From Cadophora sp. MPI-SDFR-AT-0126 (Eukaryota; Ascomycota; Leotiomycetes; Helotiales; Ploettnerulaceae): a stretch of 64,000 bases of DNA. The translations under genes and the position numbers were made by a program. Shown here piece after piece: positions 1 to 12,642 of the stretch; the stretch's first letter is position 1, and each line of letters starts with the position of its first letter. The DNA lies in assembly GCA_020747065.1 (NCBI GenBank), contig JAGMVK010000006.1:1860001-1924000 (forward strand), in the 5' to 3' direction. The notes under the pieces are model-generated. The model had not been told where the DNA came from. It was given only the letters and a program-made list of their open reading frames with translations, and ran no database searches.

Positions 1-337
1 TGGACTGACAGAATGATAGTGTATGACTTGCGGCAATCGGTGGAGAGAGAATTGAACTAGCGGATGGGGTGGAGAAAGGAAGCTCTCTAGGGCTAATTGG
101 GAGTCGAGGGGAGGAATTTGTGGACTTTATTGCATGCGATTCAGCGAGGCGTATGGATAGGATGGCTGCTTTTCGATTACAGACAGAGAGTATCCAGTAG
201 AGGTATACAAACATAGCCTTCTCAATTGGCGCCAAAATGCAATATCAGATCTCAGAATCCCTGAAAGCTTTCCCAAGTATCAACGCCTAGTATCCGGGTA
301 TCAAAGTATCTTCTCCATCACTCTTCCTACCACACAA

Positions 338-851
338 TCAACTCCCAGGGCCCTCCAATGACTTCTTAACGCCCTCCTCGAACAACCTGGCAACCGTATC
401 TGGACTCAATATATCCGTCCTGAATTTCTCCTGCTGCAGGAGCTCTAGATTCTTGAGTGTCGGACCGGGATAGTTGAGAAATTTGGAGTAGGGAGGATGT
501 CGCCAGTATTGTAGGTAGTTGAGGTATGCGACAAAGGCTGGGTTCTCGAGGTATTTCTGGGAGGCGAGGTGGTTGAGGTAGAGGGGTGAGGCGAGGGATT
601 GGACGAACTGGTGGATAGTCAGCTTTGTTGATGAAGCCATTGTGATCTGCATGTGGTAAACAGAGGAGAAGGACTTCATTGGGCGGCAGATAGATGAAGA
701 TAGACGGCGAAGCAGAAGATCAACGGAAAATAACACGAGGCTGAAATTGGATAGTGGGATAGCGTACCTCGAGCTCAATTTCGAATCTCGTAAAGCCTCC
801 GTACTTTGGTTCGTCGGAAGGAATCGGCGGAGGGGTTTGATTGTGGTCCAT
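338..851 (-). CDS. MED31: Mediator complex subunit 31 (SOH1 family)
   Basis: MED31 is a small subunit of the Mediator middle module, which links transcription factors to RNA polymerase II in the nucleus. Two exons are seen on the minus strand: 851-768 (28 codons, beginning MDHNQTPPPIP) and 607-338. They are separated by a 160-nt intron with a GTACGC donor and a CAG acceptor, and the join keeps frame. The product is 117 residues. The SOH1 core runs from about residue 22 to 100 and includes FEIELEFVQSLASPLYL and a YLQYWRHPPYSKFLNYP block, the most conserved part of the family. Reading through the intron gives a false N-terminus beginning MSSRYAIP, so the start at 851 is preferred. The gene is transcribed divergently from PAL1. 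Identification is firm; only the untranslated ends are unknown. Confidence 0.95.
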
Positions 852-3025
852 GTTGATTCCCTCCATCTTCGTATCTGCTGGTGAAGAATTGGACATCCTT
901 GATGCCTTCCCGGAGAGAACTTTGTGTTTTGTGGAAGTTGCGAGACTCGAGGCTGAAGTTGGCAGGGTGTGAAGGTTCGAGGGAAGGAAGACGAGGCTGA
1001 GATTAGTTGTCGATCAATCGCTTAGAGCATTGGCGGGCAGCAGCCCGGGCTTGCATATTTGCGCACTGTAAATGTCAACACTTGGGTGTTTACGAAATGG
1101 TATTGCCGAAGGAGATGAGCTCCGGCAGACTCGCAAAAGTTTATGATGTGTTTCATGTTCATGAACTCGTTGGTGCGGCTATTTTGAATGGAAGATCAGG
1201 TCCCAAAGACATCTCGATTCAACTTTCCATGGCTCCCTTAACCCTGTATTCCCCTATCAGGGCTTCATGCAGAGAGATTATGTAGGTACAGTACAGGCAC
1301 CTCACCGCCCTCTACTAACTACCAAATCAAAAGAGCTAGATGAATCCACAGAGCTGTTTGATATCCTCCGAAGAAGCTAGATCTAGGAGATGATTAATAT
1401 CCACGGTTCACCGCTGGCTTGAGTACCCCACGTTAACGCTATGCAGCGAGGAGCGCTGTCTCAACGCCATCGGACAAAAAGAAAGCTGGTTCATGGCAAG
1501 CGTTGCCCCTTTGGAAGATTTTGAGGTTGCACGAGGAGGAGCCAGAAGCTGGAGGCGCTGTGAGGGCTGGTCATGAGGGGTCAAAAGTCGACGAGTTAGG
1601 CCCTTGGCCTGCACCACCACGGCGTCTCCAGAATGGGGAGAATGAACGACTCTGTTTAGGGGCTTTTGAGTGTCCGCCAATCATGACTCTCCATTGAGCT
1701 GAGTTATCTGTAATTTCGACATAACTTATGCAAATCATGCGAGCCTGTGCACAATACCGTCAAGGTTCCCCGTACTGTCCTGTACAGCTGGGCTGCATTG
1801 GGATTGGATTGGAATTTGGACTGTACATGCACATACGACTATCTGTCTGCTGATGATTGATGATTGATGATGGGCTGGTCCCGTTGGTCCTTCTGATGAT
1901 TCTCACGAGCCAGCAGCCCCGCGGCTTCCTCGCCAGGGCAGGATAGGGGTCTGGAGTTCTTGACAGGACACTTCCCTGTCGGCATAAGGGGACGGATCTC
2001 TATTTGTCCCCTGCCTGCACTTCCTCCCCCTCCCTACCCTTCTTCACACTTTGGAAACTGCATCTTGAGATCCTTCAAAAAAAATTAAAATGAACTGTAC
2101 ATATGACTCGACTTGAACCTCTTTTGTCTACAGCAGCAGCATTCGATCGTTATCTTCCCTAGATACCGCCCTTCCCCTCCGTACCCCTCTATCCTCTCCG
2201 CTCTCCTCCTCGATCAGCAGCCTGCCATCCTCGAATGGTGGTGGGTCATTTGGATATTATACTGTACTACACCGATTCGGTCCAGCTGGGCTAGAGTGGG
2301 AATACGAATATCCTTTCCTCTCCTACCTACATCAAGAGTTCTTCGGGGACTCTCCTTCTCTCTCCGCTTCCCATCTTCGTTCCGAGTCAAGGCATCATCG
2401 AGTCAACATCCTGCTGCAGCTCTGGACTGGAATTAGATATCCAGCTCTTCTTTATACGCCTCCTCTGGCAAGCCGCCTCTAAAGAAACAGCCAGGCCATA
2501 TTTATTTGAGACCGTTCCCCTCACGACTACCTGACCCACGATCAGACCAGCACGGAATAAGCTCCTGAATATCAATCGGTCCCCTGATCTTCACCTTCAC
2601 CTTCACCTTCACCCTCTTCTCCACAACAGACCAGCATCAACAGCAGCTTTCCGCCGGTCTTTATTTAAACACGAGGACGGACTGGTTCAGGGACGGATGC
2701 ACGCGTTTCTACACCAACTCTCTTAGCTCTTCTGCCTCGGCCGCTTCCCTAGCTAGCGAACAAACGAAGCGGAGCGGATCCATACCAAAGACGAGTTCCA
2801 TTTCGCGCGTGCTTCCGTTCGTCCAAGACAAAGCAAACAGAACATCAACTTCAAATCGCATCCCTTTCCCCTCCCGCACGAAACATCCTCAAAACCCAAA
2901 AGCAAACAATCCGATCTGCTTGCGATCAGACCAGCAGAGCTTAATCAACGCACATACCTTCTCATCGACATCTTTCCCCATCCTGTTACGACGACTATCC
3001 CTCCTGGATCGAGCCGGTCGCCACA
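852..3025. promoter_or_regulatory. Divergent MED31/PAL1 intergenic region
   Basis: About 2.2 kb lie between the start codons of MED31 and PAL1. The half near PAL1 (about 2000-3020) is strongly pyrimidine-rich on the plus strand, as is usual for fungal promoters and 5' leaders. It contains a short CTTCAC tandem repeat. Short open frames inside it lack family features, and I treat them as chance. Confidence 0.5.
2589..2612. repeat. CTTCAC hexanucleotide repeat, 4 copies
   Basis: Four perfect tandem copies of CTTCAC lie in the pyrimidine-rich leader region upstream of PAL1. It is a microsatellite with no evident function. Confidence 0.85.
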
Positions 3026-5062
3026 ATGTCACTCGCCCAACCAGGCCAAGCAGGTCAGTTCGCTGGTCCCTTATCCCCTGATGATATATCCTATGGCGCG
3101 CTTCGCCGCATCCACGACATATCCCCAACCCCACTTGTGGACATGTTGGGCGTATCATGTTGACAATCAGCTTGTTTCAAACGCTCGCCCAACTGGCTGT
3201 CAGGGACATGCATGAATCTGCCGGCTAACAAGATCCTGTTTTGATATAGAATCGCGCATGTCCCCAGGACTGCAGCTGAACCTTTCTTCGAACAATCCCT
3301 TTCGCAATCGAGCAGCCTCTCCTGCTCTCTCGAACGGTCAACCCTCCCCCCTCGACGCTCCCCCAAGACCGGTTTCTCGAAATCCATTCCTAGATACTTC
3401 CTCCGAACAATTACAACCGACTATCTACTCGCAGAGACCACTCGGATCCCCTGATAAGATGCCCTTCGCAACAGATTCTCAGCCAAGACCTGCATTGACC
3501 GGCAATGCTGCTGAACTATTCGTACGTCATCCTCATTCCAAGTAATTATTTGTCTCGCCCTGCTGATTTAAATCACGACCCTCCCCTACTCTATCCACTG
3601 GCACAATTGATTATCTTTGTCTTCGAAATCATGTCAATGACTCAGGCCCCCAAATCGCTGACCGTGGCATTACAGGATAACCTCACGCTCGATGACAAGC
3701 TAGCTACCAATAACACCATGCGACCACCTCCCACACGACCAAGCGGTGAAAAGATGCCTCCCCCATACTCTGCCCGTGCTGAGAACGTTCCCCCACGTGG
3801 TACCCAGAGAGGACCATCAGGCCATCGCCCATCTCGATCTCAGGAGGAGGCAATGCGTGCCCGAAGATTAGCTGGGGGATCATCTTCTAGCAAGCCAGCA
3901 CTCGCGCAGCAAGAATTGGATATCTTTGCCGACCCCGTCGATACCTCAACCGCCCGCAGACTTGATGGTAACAGAAGGGTGCGAAGAAATTCGGAATCAT
4001 CCGTCGCTGACCGAAAGCCACTTGATCCAGAGGAAGAGAAGAAGCGACAGGAAAGAAGAAGACGTGAGCGTAGGGAGCGACGGGAGCGCGAGGGCAAAGA
4101 TCCTAAGAGAAAGCCGGACCGAAAATTGGACATCATCGATAAGCTGGACGTTACAAGCATTTATGGCACTGGGTGTAAGTTTCTCCATTCCACTGCTTCT
4201 TCACATGCCAATTCAAATAGTATTCCATCACGACGGACCCTTCGATGCTTGTAATCCCCACCGCAACAGACAAGGCAGCAGACGTGCACCAATGCAAGCG
4301 TTCCCCAAAGACTCGTTGAACAACGTGCTGGGAGGTGGGGGACCTTTGAACAAGAGACCGGATCATGCCACCTTCCTTGGCCAGGCGGATGAGGAGGCCT
4401 TCAAGGACTACTCCAAAGGCGGAGCGGGAGCCAATGGATACGAGCCTTACGATATTCCGGTTGCAAGACCTGCAGGGTCTCAGCCAGTCGTTCAAAGTGC
4501 TACCACCCGTGTCGAGCCTATCCATGGCGAGGAAACACTTGGTCTGGGAACTTCGACATTTTTGGAGGGAGCCCCTGCATCCAGAGCAGCACTTCAACGA
4601 CGAGAGAGTGAGCAGACATCTCCAACCGAGGCAGGAGGATTGGGTCGCAAGAAGTCCTTGGCTCAGAAGATTCGTGGAATAAACGGCCCTCGACGTGATT
4701 TTGGTCCGTCAGGCCGCATTACCAGTCCCGAGGGAATGTATTCCCCGGAGCTGCGCACACCTGGCGGATCCAAGGTGAACGAGACAAACCCATTCTTCAA
4801 TGAATTCAGTAAGGGAGATGATAGTAAGAAGGAGAGTATCACTATTGTTGAGCCCGAGAAGACTGGCAGAGCCAGAGCACCAAGCAGCCCCCCAAGACGT
4901 GGATTTGGCGAGCGTCTCGAGAGACGTGTCACTGGTGATGGAACCGACATGCCACCGTCCACTTCTCAAAAGACTGGTGGGGGATTTCTCTCTCGAGTTA
5001 AGAGTTTGAAGGGTGGTCCACGAAAGGCAAGAGCAGAGAGATCAATGCCACAAGACTCTTGA
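3026..5062 (+). CDS. PAL1: Pal1-family cell morphology protein
   Basis: Pal1 proteins sit at sites of polarised growth and at endocytic patches in fungi, where they support cell shape. Four exons are inferred: 3026-3053, 3250-3521, 3646-4174 and 4221-5062. All have GT donors and AG acceptors, and together they give 556 residues in frame. The start has a good context (CCACAATG) and heads a nine-codon first exon (MSLAQPGQA). The Pal1 signature spans the last junction: KLDVTSIYGTG, then LFHHDGPFDACNPHRNR, then RRAPMQAF. Before it comes a very basic and acidic stretch of Arg/Glu-rich helix (around residues 220-255). The C-terminal half is low-complexity, with many Ser/Pro sites. NPF-type motifs (SRNPFLD near residue 47 and ETNPFFNEF in the tail) are consistent with the endocytic role known for the family. 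Identification is firm. Confidence 0.92.
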
Positions 5063-8000
5063 GGACGTCTTACTCATCCATACGACCAAGAACGAATTTT
5101 TGAAACGAACAGATATCATGTGCACACAGCCATAGAGGTGTATACCCTCCTTCGAATGATTTCATTTCAGACTACACATCCTGCATCAAGATACCTACCC
5201 TGCTCTATCCACCTTGGATAGCACGGTTAGAGACGGGGCATGGAGTTTATGATCAAGAGCTTTCATACATGGAGGTTTTGGCAGTGTATTTTCTTTCCGA
5301 ACAAGACCATGGTTTTATTTCCAAGACCAGTGGCACATATTAAGTAAAGCAAACAAGGAAGGCGTTGCTACCAGGTGTTTCTTTGCATGCAGACAGATAT
5401 GGAGGCGTAAAGACGGATATGACAGGCCTGATTTTTGTTTCGTTTTCTAGGCATGCTTTCAGGGAGTGCCTGAGTGGATTGAGAATTCGAGATGAGGCGA
5501 GCAGTGAAGATACCATATGCAGGGAAGCAGACCATTGATGAAGTGGTACTGGGTCTCTTGAGAAGAGCTCAATTGTGTGGGGATATGGAGGCAAATTGAC
5601 TGCATGAATGAAATGACGATGCGTTCTTTCTCTAGACTTTGCACCTTGAATGTTCGAGACATCTAGTACCTTTCACATGTTTATTCCATGTGATAATCGT
5701 GTCAGAGAATGAAGTATTAGACATCGTGGAAATAACGCCGGACCGCGAGACCTGACATGGTTGTTTCCTATGCCAGCATTTCAGAGTAAAGCCGCAAGCT
5801 CATGCAATCCAAAGCGATTTTGTCTGATTTGCCTGCCACTTAATCTTCCCCTTCCCCATTTTTCTCTTTTCGATTTTGTTGCACGCCGTAAAAGGCCAGA
5901 ACGTTCACAAACCTCTCTGCGGGGGCCGGGGAGGTTGAAAGTGTCATGTTCATGTTACATTTAGATGGTCTAGGCCTGGATGTCTACTGCCCTTGTCGCT
6001 CGGCTCGAACTGTTGGAAAAGTCGCCTGTGGGAATGGAGGGGCGTATCTATTCTATCCTGTTCACTTCTATTCGGGTTTTGCTATGGGGGGTTTTCTGTT
6101 GCATATCTAGAAGGTCTAGAGCTGCCTATTTTGTTACTTGAGCACAGTTTTGTTGCATATCGGTGGATGAGGCTAGATGCGTCTTTGATGCGCGTGTGGA
6201 GGTGAGGCGAATCGTGATCGTGTCATGGGCGCTGGCTGGATCTAGAGCGTTCGCTTAGGGTGAAGGAGAGAGTGTGATTGGGGTTCAGATTTGTTTAGAA
6301 CTTTAGAGAGGTAATTTATGTGAGATGGGGAATTTGCTTAACTGATTGAGTGGTCGGTTTGATGGATTAATTGTTCAGTTTGATTGGCTGGTTGATTGCT
6401 GCGATAGATTGATTGGTTGAATATGATTGATCGCGAGTTGTGGAGATGGGACAAGATGAAAGGCAAAACAGTCTGTAGATGAGATGGGATGGGATGGAAA
6501 GTAGGTGCAAGGAAGGCATATTACGGGAATCTTGACGAAGAAAAGGGCTGAACCCGTGGGTGTTTACCACTCAAAGAGTAAGTGTATTTGTGGTTTGGTC
6601 CCTGCATGTCTCTCGGTCCACGAATGAGATCGCGCTTCTTTCTTTATTGCCTGGATTGTGAGGAAGAACTGGACGGAACCCGTAGCAAAGAGCTCTCCGA
6701 CCATACAGGTACTCTTCATGGGCCTTATGACAGTCATACGATCCGATTCCTAGGCATTAAAGAATTCAAGCGCACTTACTTTAAGAGAAACCCGTGACGC
6801 TCTGAAGCGAAAACACTGGTGTTTTCCCCTCGGCAGCTTCTACTCGAAGATGCCTTGAAAGCAAGGAATATTCGTACTTGACTCGTCAAGCTGTTGTTCC
6901 CATTGAATGATGAGTAGTGAGACAGTAGGTTCATCACTCTGGGAAGCGCAGATAAGTCACTTGGAGACCCGTTGACCTCTATTGCCTTCCTGACCTGTGT
7001 CACGGCAGTGTTGACACCTTTCCTCAATCCCAGACAGAGCTTCAGGAGACAAATCGGCGCTGCAGTGGCTTTCGTTGATGTCTCTTACACATGTACGGAA
7101 GAAATGGAGCCGTACTTTCAAAAAAAATATGGTAGCGTGGACTGTATCAAAAGACCTCATCCATCGTCGTGAAGCAACTGGGTTGTTCTTGCTAAGTACA
7201 TCGTCGGGAGCCTGTGGCCAAAGCACATGGAGATGGACATGGCCGGAGGGTTTCGTGGTTAGTATTTCTCTCGAGTCTCGGAACGATGCTGCTGGCATCT
7301 CTGGAACGGCGCAGCGGATGATGCATGCATTCGTGGTCGTGGATCAGTCCGTCGGCTCGTTCTCAATGGGATCGTTAACTAGAGGACATCTCGTACAACG
7401 TTTTGAAAAGAAGCGCCAGATCGAACTGGCACGTCTCAGTCGGTTCCTATTCAACTGGAAATTGGTACGCTAGATTCCAATGCTAAAGAGCTGAGAGGAC
7501 GAGGGATCGAATTAGATAGACGGTTGAGTAACATCCTTCGTGACGCGTTCTTGATGTCTCATTCTTCGGAATCTAATGGCCTGAGACTACTGTTTCGGAT
7601 TCTGCAATCGTCGGTCCATCGTCGTATAAAGAAGCCTGGCTGAGCTGCATAGCAGCATCGATGATTATTGAGCTGCTGAGTTGTCGTCTCATAGGTCCAC
7701 TTTGGCTGGCGTGCCTGCATGGTTATGGAAATTCAGTCTCAACAGGCCAGGAAGAGAGCTGAGGATGGCGTGCGATCACAAGACTGTTGTTGGCTGTAAA
7801 TTTTGCAAATAGTGACAGAAGCAATCTTCTTTGAACGGTCGTAAATTGACAGAGAGAAGTCCCCGATGAGCAGCATCAAAAGAAGTCCGCCATTTTGAGG
7901 TGTTTGCAGCAATCGTGGATCAGACCAGCCACTGGGCGACGAGGCGTTTTCAATAAACCTTGAGAACCTTTGAGACCAAGAACTTAGTCTCTTCCGCAGG

Positions 8001-8946
8001 CCCCAAAACACTTGAAGTTGGAAAATCCCGCACCCGCCTCCTGCACATGAAAGCAGCTGAACATCCGTTGACGTAAATTTAGGAATCTAGGTCGTGGTAT
8101 ACGAACCTAGCGGCGTTCTTATCAAGCCACAAGCTACTTCGGTCAATTCAATTCACCAGCAGAAACTGGAATCAATGAACGCAAGCATTCCCAAAGAAAA
8201 GAAGAAAAAAATCGCAGGTTGTACGGTAGCGAAGCCTCAGTGTATCGCAATAAATCCAAAGTTTAATTTCCCCGCAAAGGAAAGGTTGTCGTCGGAGTTA
8301 CGTCCTTCCAGGAGGTGGTGAACGCTAAGCGAGTCTCCCAAACGTCTCCGAACAACTGTCAAACAATGCTTAAACAAGTCCAGCCAAGCTACCAAGAAGC
8401 CTATTGAGCAATCAGATGAAAGCTGTAGAAATTTTGTTGCATGTCGACAACGGTGCCGAGCCTTTCTAAAGAACACTTTTGCAGAGTGCTGGCGTCTGCT
8501 TGTGGAGGTAACTCGGTCCCGCGTGCTGATGACCGGACCGCACGGCACTCAATCGGACAAATGAGGAGGGGAGGGGACTGCTGAATATTGGTATTGAGAG
8601 GCTGCTGATTCGTCAGAGGAGGCCGAACAATAGGTTTGATGCATATCGTTGATAGTGCCCAGGCGAGCTAATGGTTTGCTGGCTTTGTTTGCGCGGTGAT
8701 TTGCTCGTGCTGACTTTGCTGAATCGGAATGTATGAGGCACTTGGCAAAGATCTGGGCTGGGCAAAGCTCGTGATGCTTGGGAGAAGGCCATCTAATGAA
8801 GCTGACGACGACAATCGTTTCTCAACTCGATTTACAACGAACGGTGAGATGGCATGGATAGAGCCATTGATCTGATTTACAGGACGAAGCGAGCGAGGTT
8901 GCTTTAAGATGAAAAATATATCTCATTGTACCACGGCAGTCGCTCC

Positions 8947-8961
8947 TGCCAAGGCTTGGCA
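8947..8961. repeat. 15-bp palindrome TGCCAAG-G-CTTGGCA
   Basis: This is a perfect inverted repeat with 7-bp arms around one G. It is followed directly by more TTGGC units ending CTTGGCGCTTGT at about 8970-8981. The same 12-mer recurs near 11647 inside another TTGGCGC-rich patch. It could be a protein-binding site or chance; no function is assigned. Confidence 0.6.
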
Positions 8962-11900
8962 AAGCTTGTCTTGGCGCTTGTCAGTTTAAATGACGCCGCA
9001 AGATGATTTCACGATGTCAAGTCATCTTTCCAGCTTGTTGATCTCATTATTACTCGATCGAGATGGGCTCAACTTGCGAACGCCCAAAGTTTTGATGCAC
9101 ATCGCACTTTCACCTTGGCAGATACACATCAATCCTTTTACGAAAACCTTTTTGTCAGGGCGGGCTTATGTCGGGAGCTTGGAGGTCGGGGTCAAGACGG
9201 GGTTACGGCACCTTTCTTCCTGGCCTCGCCTCCAGGCTTGCGCAACGCAACACCCTTCAATGGATATCGGCCAGGGAAAAACCCCGCGGATGGAGACATC
9301 CTTCTGCTCACAGTATGCACATTCTATCTGTTGCATGTCGCATTTTCAGCCAAGAGACCAGAAATGTTCTTGGAGAGGAAGGTTCGCTGTGACATTCTGC
9401 GGGTCGCTGAATGATTTTGGTGGTACACAAGTGGACGTGGTGGACATAATCTACCTGTCGGCTCCGAATGTCGGTGAGTCGGAAGAAGCGTCTTCGAATG
9501 CCAACAATTGATTCTTAGGTCGTGATAACTAGTGATCTGAATTGGCAGCAAGGAGGGCTGTAGGATTGAGTCCATCTCGTCGTGATTATACACACGAAGC
9601 ACGAAAGGGGTTGAAGTCGATTTGTTGCCAAGCTAAGCGAGAGAAATTCCGAGGTACAAGACAAGCAGTCAAGAAACGCCCTGCCAAGCTGGAAGTACTC
9701 ATCCTTTTCACTTAAAAAACTTAAAAATTACAATCTCTGTTGCACTTCGCAATAAATGCCCAGAAAAGGAGGCGTCGAATTCCTCTTCTGATTGCTGGAA
9801 GGGGGCGTTAGTTCATTGGGACTCTTCCAGGGAACCAGAGAGTTGGTATTCTCGACGCGCTACGAACGGGTCGTCCCATGAGCTGATGAACAGTCAGCGC
9901 GCCAATGACGTGGTGTGCACTTGTAAATGTTCCGAAGACGGGATTTTGATCAATGATAATCAAGAGCCATAATCTTTTGTTGCATGTAGCAAAAGTACTC
10001 AAGACTTTTAGATTGATGACTGTGGAGGTCTAGCGTGGACCAGTGACGAGGCCAATTGACGAGTCCTGCCGTCCTGACGTTGACAACCGCTTTATGCCAG
10101 ATCATTTTTAGATCCTTTCATAGTCGTCGTACCAGAATAGATCAATGCAACAGTCAGTCTTGCGATACCTCACGTACGCTTTTCCCTTTTCCTCTTCAAA
10201 ATTTATACTCTGTTCAACTGTCCTGGCGCTATACAGGCTCCTGACCACCCAAAATGTGGAAAATACACGAAACAAAAAACAGTCTACCATTCGATTATTT
10301 TGCGTTCATTTGTTTATGGTGCTGAAATCCAATTTGCCTCGTGTAAAATTCGGGCTCCCTACAATTCTCAAAATACAGTCACGTTTCTTACCTAATCCAT
10401 CTTCCATGGCGGTGGTGCTTCCAGTGGCGGGTCTGTCCTGAGTCGGGACTTTCGACTTTCACAAGAGACTGCCATTCTTTACAATCCGATCTCTCATTTC
10501 TTTAGTGTTCATGTGCCTCTGTCAATACCCAAGAATGAAGTTATAAGTTGATCTGAAATTTTCAGTATAAATTATGAGGCTCCAAAACATCATCAGTGCT
10601 TCTGCCATGGTGCACTCATCTACAGCTTCCGGTAACTCGAACATTCCCGTCGCCAAGGACGATGCGCCTCTGTTTCATTCGACGTACGGCACTGCACCTT
10701 CTGATGCATCTCACCTGCCAGTGCAGCAGGGGTCCATGAGGCAAGTATATAAGGAACCCTTCTGTCCCTTCAGTCTGAGGAGGAAGGTAAGGCTGCCGGC
10801 TTGAGTGAGCTGAACAGCCGATTCCAACTAGGCCTACTCAGGACAGATTCGTGAGGCGAGTACCTTCAGAGGGAAAGCTGGAGCCTTGTTTTACTGCTGT
10901 AAAAGATAGAATCCCATTGGTCCCTCAAGCTCTGTATCTTTGCAGTACTCATACCAGAACTCATACCCTTCAGCACTCCATAGAGAGAGCTCTTTTGCAG
11001 CCCAGCTGGGCCTCCGCAAAAGTGAGGGAAGATAATTGGAAAGGTATTACCGTCTTGAGATGCGAGTAAGCTTGTAACAATCTTCACACCTTCCAAATCA
11101 GTTCGCCAAGTTCAGCCAAGTGAAGTGAGGGGAAGGAAATGGCGAGGCCAACGAAAACAACCCGCATGCAGGTGCAGATGGGAGAACTGCGGAGTCTCCA
11201 GATCTCGCAAGCCACCCAGCGGGAAAACTCCACGTATGTGTATTATTCCTCGGACCCGGTTTTCTCCTTTGGTCTCTGGTAGTCAAATGAATGAGGTTGT
11301 GAAGGCTCCGTGATCCTTGGCGGTGCGGGATTTAAATCTCCTGCATGAGTCGCGGGGTCCTAGTACGAAGTTGTTATTCTGGCCAACTCGCAGATTTATT
11401 TTCTTCAACGTTACTCGCAAGGAAATTACCCAGAAGCAGAGTAGAAACAGTCTCAAGCGAAACGGAAACTTCTCTTCTAGGTAAGCAAACTTGGCTTCAT
11501 GATGGCGTTTGACAAGTTGATGTTCGTTGGTGCGCACAGCCAGCTTCCCGTCTTGAGTACTAAACAAGATAGCTCTTGAGAAGTGGCACGCGGTATTGAT
11601 ATGCTGCCAATGGCATGGCGCCTGGCATGGCACCTGGCGCCAGCGCTTGGCGCTTGTGGTCCCTGCGTGTTCAGTGTTTCTCAGTCCCTTTCTTAAGTGT
11701 CTGGAGTATTTTTACTTCGCTTCCGTTTTGCTGGGTTTTACGTTTCATGCCATGGGCATCGAGACCGTTCATCTTATCAGAACATCGACTCACTGCGTGC
11801 GAGTCTTGCCATTGGATTTATTCTTGTCGATTGGCAAGAGCAGCGAGTGTATCATCAACAGTGTCAAACATATCTCACAAGATCATTTCTATGTACCTCC

Positions 11901-12302
11901 AAGAGTTGTGGCTTACTGCCCAGTCTCACGCCGAGTCCACGCCCAGCTGGTTAAAAACTTTACAACAAATCACATCAAGTTGATCACCCAGCCTGACGGA
12001 GCGCCTGTCGTGATTCTTGAATCGCCTGCCGTTATCATAGAGTTTCGCGTCAACGGTCTTCTGTCCGTCTTTACTTGGCTGCTTCCGACTTATTCTCTAC
12101 CTCTGTCCAATTCCAACAAGATCACGACCAACGGCGCCACTTCTAGCGAGTTCCCCTCGCTGTATACTGGGATTGCGGGGGATAGTTGCGGGGTTATTGG
12201 ACGAGTAACTTCGTGGCTGTGATCATTGACCAACAGGATATCTTCCTCGCGAACAAATGCCAATACTTCTACGGCTGTTCCATGCAGTAGCTGCAATCCT
12301 TT

Positions 12303-12335
12303 GAAGTTCTAGGGAAGTTCTAGGGAAGTTTACTG
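12303..12335. repeat. Short tandem repeat GTTCTAGGGAA
   Basis: An 11-nt unit with core AAGTTCTAGGG is repeated twice, followed by a diverged third unit (AAGTTTACTGGG), about 310 bp upstream of the permease start codon. It may be a local duplication in the promoter. Confidence 0.6.
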
Positions 12336-12520
12336 GGCGATTCAGCGGTAAGACATAACGCCTTGGGCCACCGTTTGATGCTTGCCAAGATGAATCAGAG
12401 TAGCATCTCAAGGACAGACCTAATGGAGGTCTCCTCCCTCACCAGGGGGTTCTATCTGACGGCGCTTCGACCCAATTGATACCCCATCCCCAGAGTGTCA
12501 TACCGTACCGGTGGGAATGC

Positions 12521-12527
12521 TATATAA
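12521..12527 (+). promoter_or_regulatory. TATA box of the Dal5-family permease
   Basis: TATATAA lies 116 bp upstream of the permease ATG and is followed by a CT/CA-rich leader. Spacing and sequence fit a core promoter of an inducible fungal gene. Confidence 0.55.
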
Positions 12528-12642
12528 CCCTCGTGCTATCCCCCAAGTTTTGAAAGATCATCGACACAATTCTATCTCCTTTTCCCCTCATCAAGATCAC
12601 CAATCTCCCCTCTCATCCGAAACCACTCATCTTCTCTTCACC

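Larger units (their letters stand above)
5063..12642. other. 7.6 kb gene-free stretch
   Basis: No open frame here shows a recognisable domain, consistent codon usage or credible splice partners. The longest frames (about 173 aa at 8990-9511 and 208 aa at 11596-12222) read like chance translations. The base composition is not strongly AT-rich, so it does not look like a heavily RIP-mutated transposon. Small features are a GATTGATTGGTT-like simple repeat (about 6360-6430), a 15-bp palindrome at 8947-8961, a TTGGCGC-rich patch at about 11620-11655 and a short tandem repeat at about 12303-12335. The last few hundred bases are the permease promoter. The rest may be long regulatory DNA, non-coding transcripts or an old decayed element. 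Confidence 0.5.

Noticed and set aside
1849..1875. TGATGA repeats resembling snoRNA box C
   Set aside because: It is a simple TGATGATT tandem repeat, with no box D or terminal stem at the proper spacing.
8990..9511. 173-codon open frame
   Set aside because: No family resemblance and overlapped by three other frames of similar length, so it looks random.
10574..10804. Possible small protein starting MRLQNIISASAMVHSS
   Set aside because: Too short, no clear signal peptide or homology, and no convincing splice partner after the GCAAGTATA at its end.
11596..12222. 208-codon open frame on the plus strand
   Set aside because: No domain, mixed hydrophobic and polar runs without pattern, no good start context and competing frames on both strands. 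It looks like chance.
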